Origin: Chitinophagaceae bacterium
Lineage (GTDB): Bacteria; Bacteroidota; Bacteroidia; Chitinophagales; Chitinophagaceae
Assembly: GCA_947452875.1 (NCBI GenBank)
Contig: CANGEZ010000107.1
Coordinates: forward strand, 1-6,954
Direction of reading: 5' to 3'
DNA: 6,954 nt
In this document: positions 4,927-6,954 of the stretch, piece by piece
Numbering within the stretch: position 1 is the stretch's first letter
How the letters are laid out: every line of letters begins with the position of its first letter
The notes under the pieces: generated by a model
Databases searched by the model: none
Seen by the model: the letters and a program-made list of their open reading frames with translations, nothing else
What the model was told of the DNA's origin: nothing
Translations under genes and position numbers: made by a program

Positions 4927-6954
4927 CGCCGTCGTCTTACCTATAATCGCTTCAGCGCAATTTATAGAGAGTAAACCTCCTGTTGCAGAAATAAAAACCC
5001 ATTGGCGTGTATTACACAACGACAGCATTGCCGATCCCTATTTCTGGATGTATGATTATTTTGGAAATGGCCCTGATAGCAACCTTGTTGTAGAAAACCT
5101 GAAAGCTGAAAATAGTTATCTCGAAAAAGTAATGAGCAACACTTCGGATTTTCAGCATGAACTTTTCAAGGAAATGAAATCCAGAATCAAAGAAAAAGAT
5201 GAAGATGTTCCTGTTTATAAAAATGGTTATTACTACTATCATCGTACCGAACCAGGAAGTGAATATTTCAAATACTGCAGAAAAAAAGGAAGCCTTGAAG
5301 CCAAAGAAGAAATTTTATTGGATGTAGATCAAATGGCCATCGGACATCCTTATTATAAAGTAAACGGCATGGAAGTAAGCGAAGACAATCGTTTGCTTGC
5401 TTTTGCAGTTGATGAAATCAGCAGGTTACAATACAGTATTTACATAAAAGACTTAACAACAGGTAAAATCTTGAATGATAAAATAGACGGCACCGGTGGC
5501 GACCCTTGCTGGGCAAATGACAATAAAACAATTTTCTACACAGCCAATAATCAACTTACTTTACTGAGCGAAAAAATCAAAAGACATCATTTAGGTGAAG
5601 CTCAGCAAAAAGATGTTGTTGTTTATGATGAGAAAGACAACAGCAATTACATCTCAGTTTTTAAAAGCAAAAACAACCGATACATTTTTATAAAATCAGA
5701 AGGAACATTATCTTCAGAATACCATCTCATTGAAGCAAACAATTCCGATGATACTTTCAAATGCTTTCAGCCACGAATGAAAAATGTGTTGTATAATATC
5801 TTTTGTGCTGGGGATAAGTTTTTTATACTAACAAATAAAGACGGCGCTTCAAATTTCAAATTGATGGAATGTGGTTTGAACAAAACACTGGCTGACAACT
5901 GGATTGATTTCATTCAACATAATGAAAATGTTCTGATAGAAAATGTGGAAGAATTCAACAACTACATTGTTTTACAGGAAAGAGAAAAAGGATACGAACA
6001 ACTTGTGATCAAAAATCTCATAGATAAATCTGAACATAAAGTCGAAACGGATGAAGATGATTGCTCTTTATCAATGATTAATAGTCCTGATTACAACAAC
6101 AATTTTTTCCGATTTAATTACAGCTCATTAAAAACACCCAATACAGTTTTTGAATATAACCTAGTCACTCACAAAAGAAGCATTTTAAAAAAGCAGGAAA
6201 TACAAGGTGGTTACAACCCTGCTGAATATACTACCGAAAGAATTTTAGTAACAGTAAGAGATGGTGTTCAGGTTCCGGTGTCAATTATTTACAAAAACGG
6301 TTTCAATAAAAATGGCAATGCGCCACTACTGCTTTATGGTTATGGCAGTTATGGTTATTCAACCGAAGCTTCATTTTCGAGCTCAAGATTGAGTTTATTG
6401 AATCGCGGATTTTGTTATGCCATCGCCCATATAAGAGGCGGACAAGAAATGGGCCGCACCTGGTATGAAAATGGAAAATTATTAAAAAAGAAAAACAGCT
6501 TTTATGATTTCATCGATTGTGCTGAGTATTTAATTAAAGAAAAATATACAAGTTCAAAGCATCTTTATGCCATGGGCAGAAGTGCCGGTGGCTTATTGAT
6601 GGGCGCTGTAACTACCATGGCGCCTGATCTCTGGAACGGCATAATTGCTGAAGTTCCTTTTGTTGATGTAATCAATACCATGCTGGATGAAAACATTCCC
6701 TTGACTACAAATGAATTCGACGAATGGGGCAATCCAAAAAATAAAAAATATTACGATTACATGAATAGTTATAACCCTTATGAAAATGTAAAAGCAATAA
6801 AATATCCCAACCTGCTTGTCACAACAGGTTTGCATGATAGTCAGGTACAATATTTTGAACCCCAAAAATGGGTAGCTAAATTAAGGGCAGTAAAAAGAGA
6901 CAACAACATTTTATTGCTGCATACCAACATGAATTTTGGTCACGGTGGTGCAAG
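4901..6954 (+). CDS. ptrB: Exported oligopeptidase B (S9A serine peptidase), 3' truncated by the window
   Basis: 684 codons are visible with no stop. Oligopeptidase B cuts short peptides after basic residues; its beta-propeller shields the active site from large proteins. Order: signal peptide (1-19, ending ASA before Q20), N-terminal strand with HWRVLHNDSIADPYFWM, propeller (about 100-430), then the alpha/beta-hydrolase domain with LLYGYGSYGYS, HIRGGQEMGRTWYENGKLLK, MGRSAGGLLMGAV, LTTNEFDEWGNP and TTGLHDSQVQY. The triad is S561, D646 and H681, each exactly 29 residues beyond E. coli PtrB S532, D617 and H652 as I recall them, so about 30 residues should be missing after the edge. The acidic pocket partly differs: E605 is kept, but D607, E489 and S491 stand where E. 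coli has E578, D460 and D462 (recalled). An in-frame TAA at 4889-4891 fixes ATG 4901 as the start. It lies 57 bases after the OmpA-family gene. The signal peptide predicts a periplasmic enzyme. Confidence 0.95.
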   Translation, partial: MIKLHLVFFAVVLPIIASAQFIESKPPVAEIKTHWRVLHNDSIADPYFWMYDYFGNGPDSNLVVENLKAENSYLEKVMSNTSDFQHELFKEMKSRIKEKDEDVPVYKNGYYYYHRTEPGSEYFKYCRKKGSLEAKEEILLDVDQMAIGHPYYKVNGMEVSEDNRLLAFAVDEISRLQYSIYIKDLTTGKILNDKIDGTGGDPCWANDNKTIFYTANNQLTLLSEKIKRHHLGEAQQKDVVVYDEKDNSNYISVFKSKNNRYIFIKSEGTLSSEYHLIEANNSDDTFKCFQPRMKNVLYNIFCAGDKFFILTNKDGASNFKLMECGLNKTLADNWIDFIQHNENVLIENVEEFNNYIVLQEREKGYEQLVIKNLIDKSEHKVETDEDDCSLSMINSPDYNNNFFRFNYSSLKTPNTVFEYNLVTHKRSILKKQEIQGGYNPAEYTTERILVTVRDGVQVPVSIIYKNGFNKNGNAPLLLYGYGSYGYSTEASFSSSRLSLLNRGFCYAIAHIRGGQEMGRTWYENGKLLKKKNSFYDFIDCAEYLIKEKYTSSKHLYAMGRSAGGLLMGAVTTMAPDLWNGIIAEVPFVDVINTMLDENIPLTTNEFDEWGNPKNKKYYDYMNSYNPYENVKAIKYPNLLVTTGLHDSQVQYFEPQKWVAKLRAVKRDNNILLLHTNMNFGHGGA

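Noticed and set aside
5012..5242. Minus-strand open frame of 76 codons inside the peptidase gene
   Set aside because: It lies fully antisense to strongly conserved oligopeptidase B coding sequence and its product looks like reversed AT-rich coding sequence, so it is a shadow frame. The similar frame at 6593-6865 is rejected for the same reason.

Overview
The window looks like an ordinary chromosomal stretch of an AT-rich member of the Bacteroidota. The clues are signal peptides ending in FGQ or ASA-Q, a lipoprotein with a relaxed FSSC lipobox, a lipocalin-like lipoprotein, an OmpA/carboxypeptidase-regulatory-like fusion, two matches to the Bacteroidota -7 promoter element TAnnTTTG, and weak or absent Shine-Dalgarno sequences. 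A finer placement (Chitinophagales/Sphingobacteriia-like) is only an impression.

Layout. Positions 1-75 (minus) hold the first 25 codons of an unidentified secreted or membrane protein that runs off the left edge. Positions 140-1171 (minus) encode a class I SAM-dependent methyltransferase. A 107-bp divergent spacer leads into a plus-strand run: kbl (glycine C-acetyltransferase, 1279-2466), a small lipocalin-like lipoprotein (2522-2896) and a DUF1801 protein (2919-3305). A 419-bp gene-free stretch (3306-3724) is filled with a hairpin repeat: three 49-nt copies, a degenerate fourth copy whose stem is largely kept by paired changes, a partial copy at the left edge, and a tandem duplication of about 125 bp. 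After it come an OmpA-family envelope protein with two OmpA-like domains around a beta-sandwich-like segment (3725-4843) and an exported oligopeptidase B (ptrB-like, 4901 to the right edge). The peptidase is cut just after its catalytic His, so the whole Ser-Asp-His triad is visible.

Functional links are loose. kbl belongs to threonine catabolism, but no threonine dehydrogenase is present here. The lipoprotein, the OmpA protein and the peptidase are all envelope or periplasmic products. No phage, transposase, defence gene, CRISPR array, tRNA or rRNA was seen. The features most worth a second look are the hairpin repeat with covariation, a perfect 15-bp inverted repeat that places the ptrB start codon in its loop and is followed by seven T, and non-standard substrate-pocket residues in the exported peptidase.
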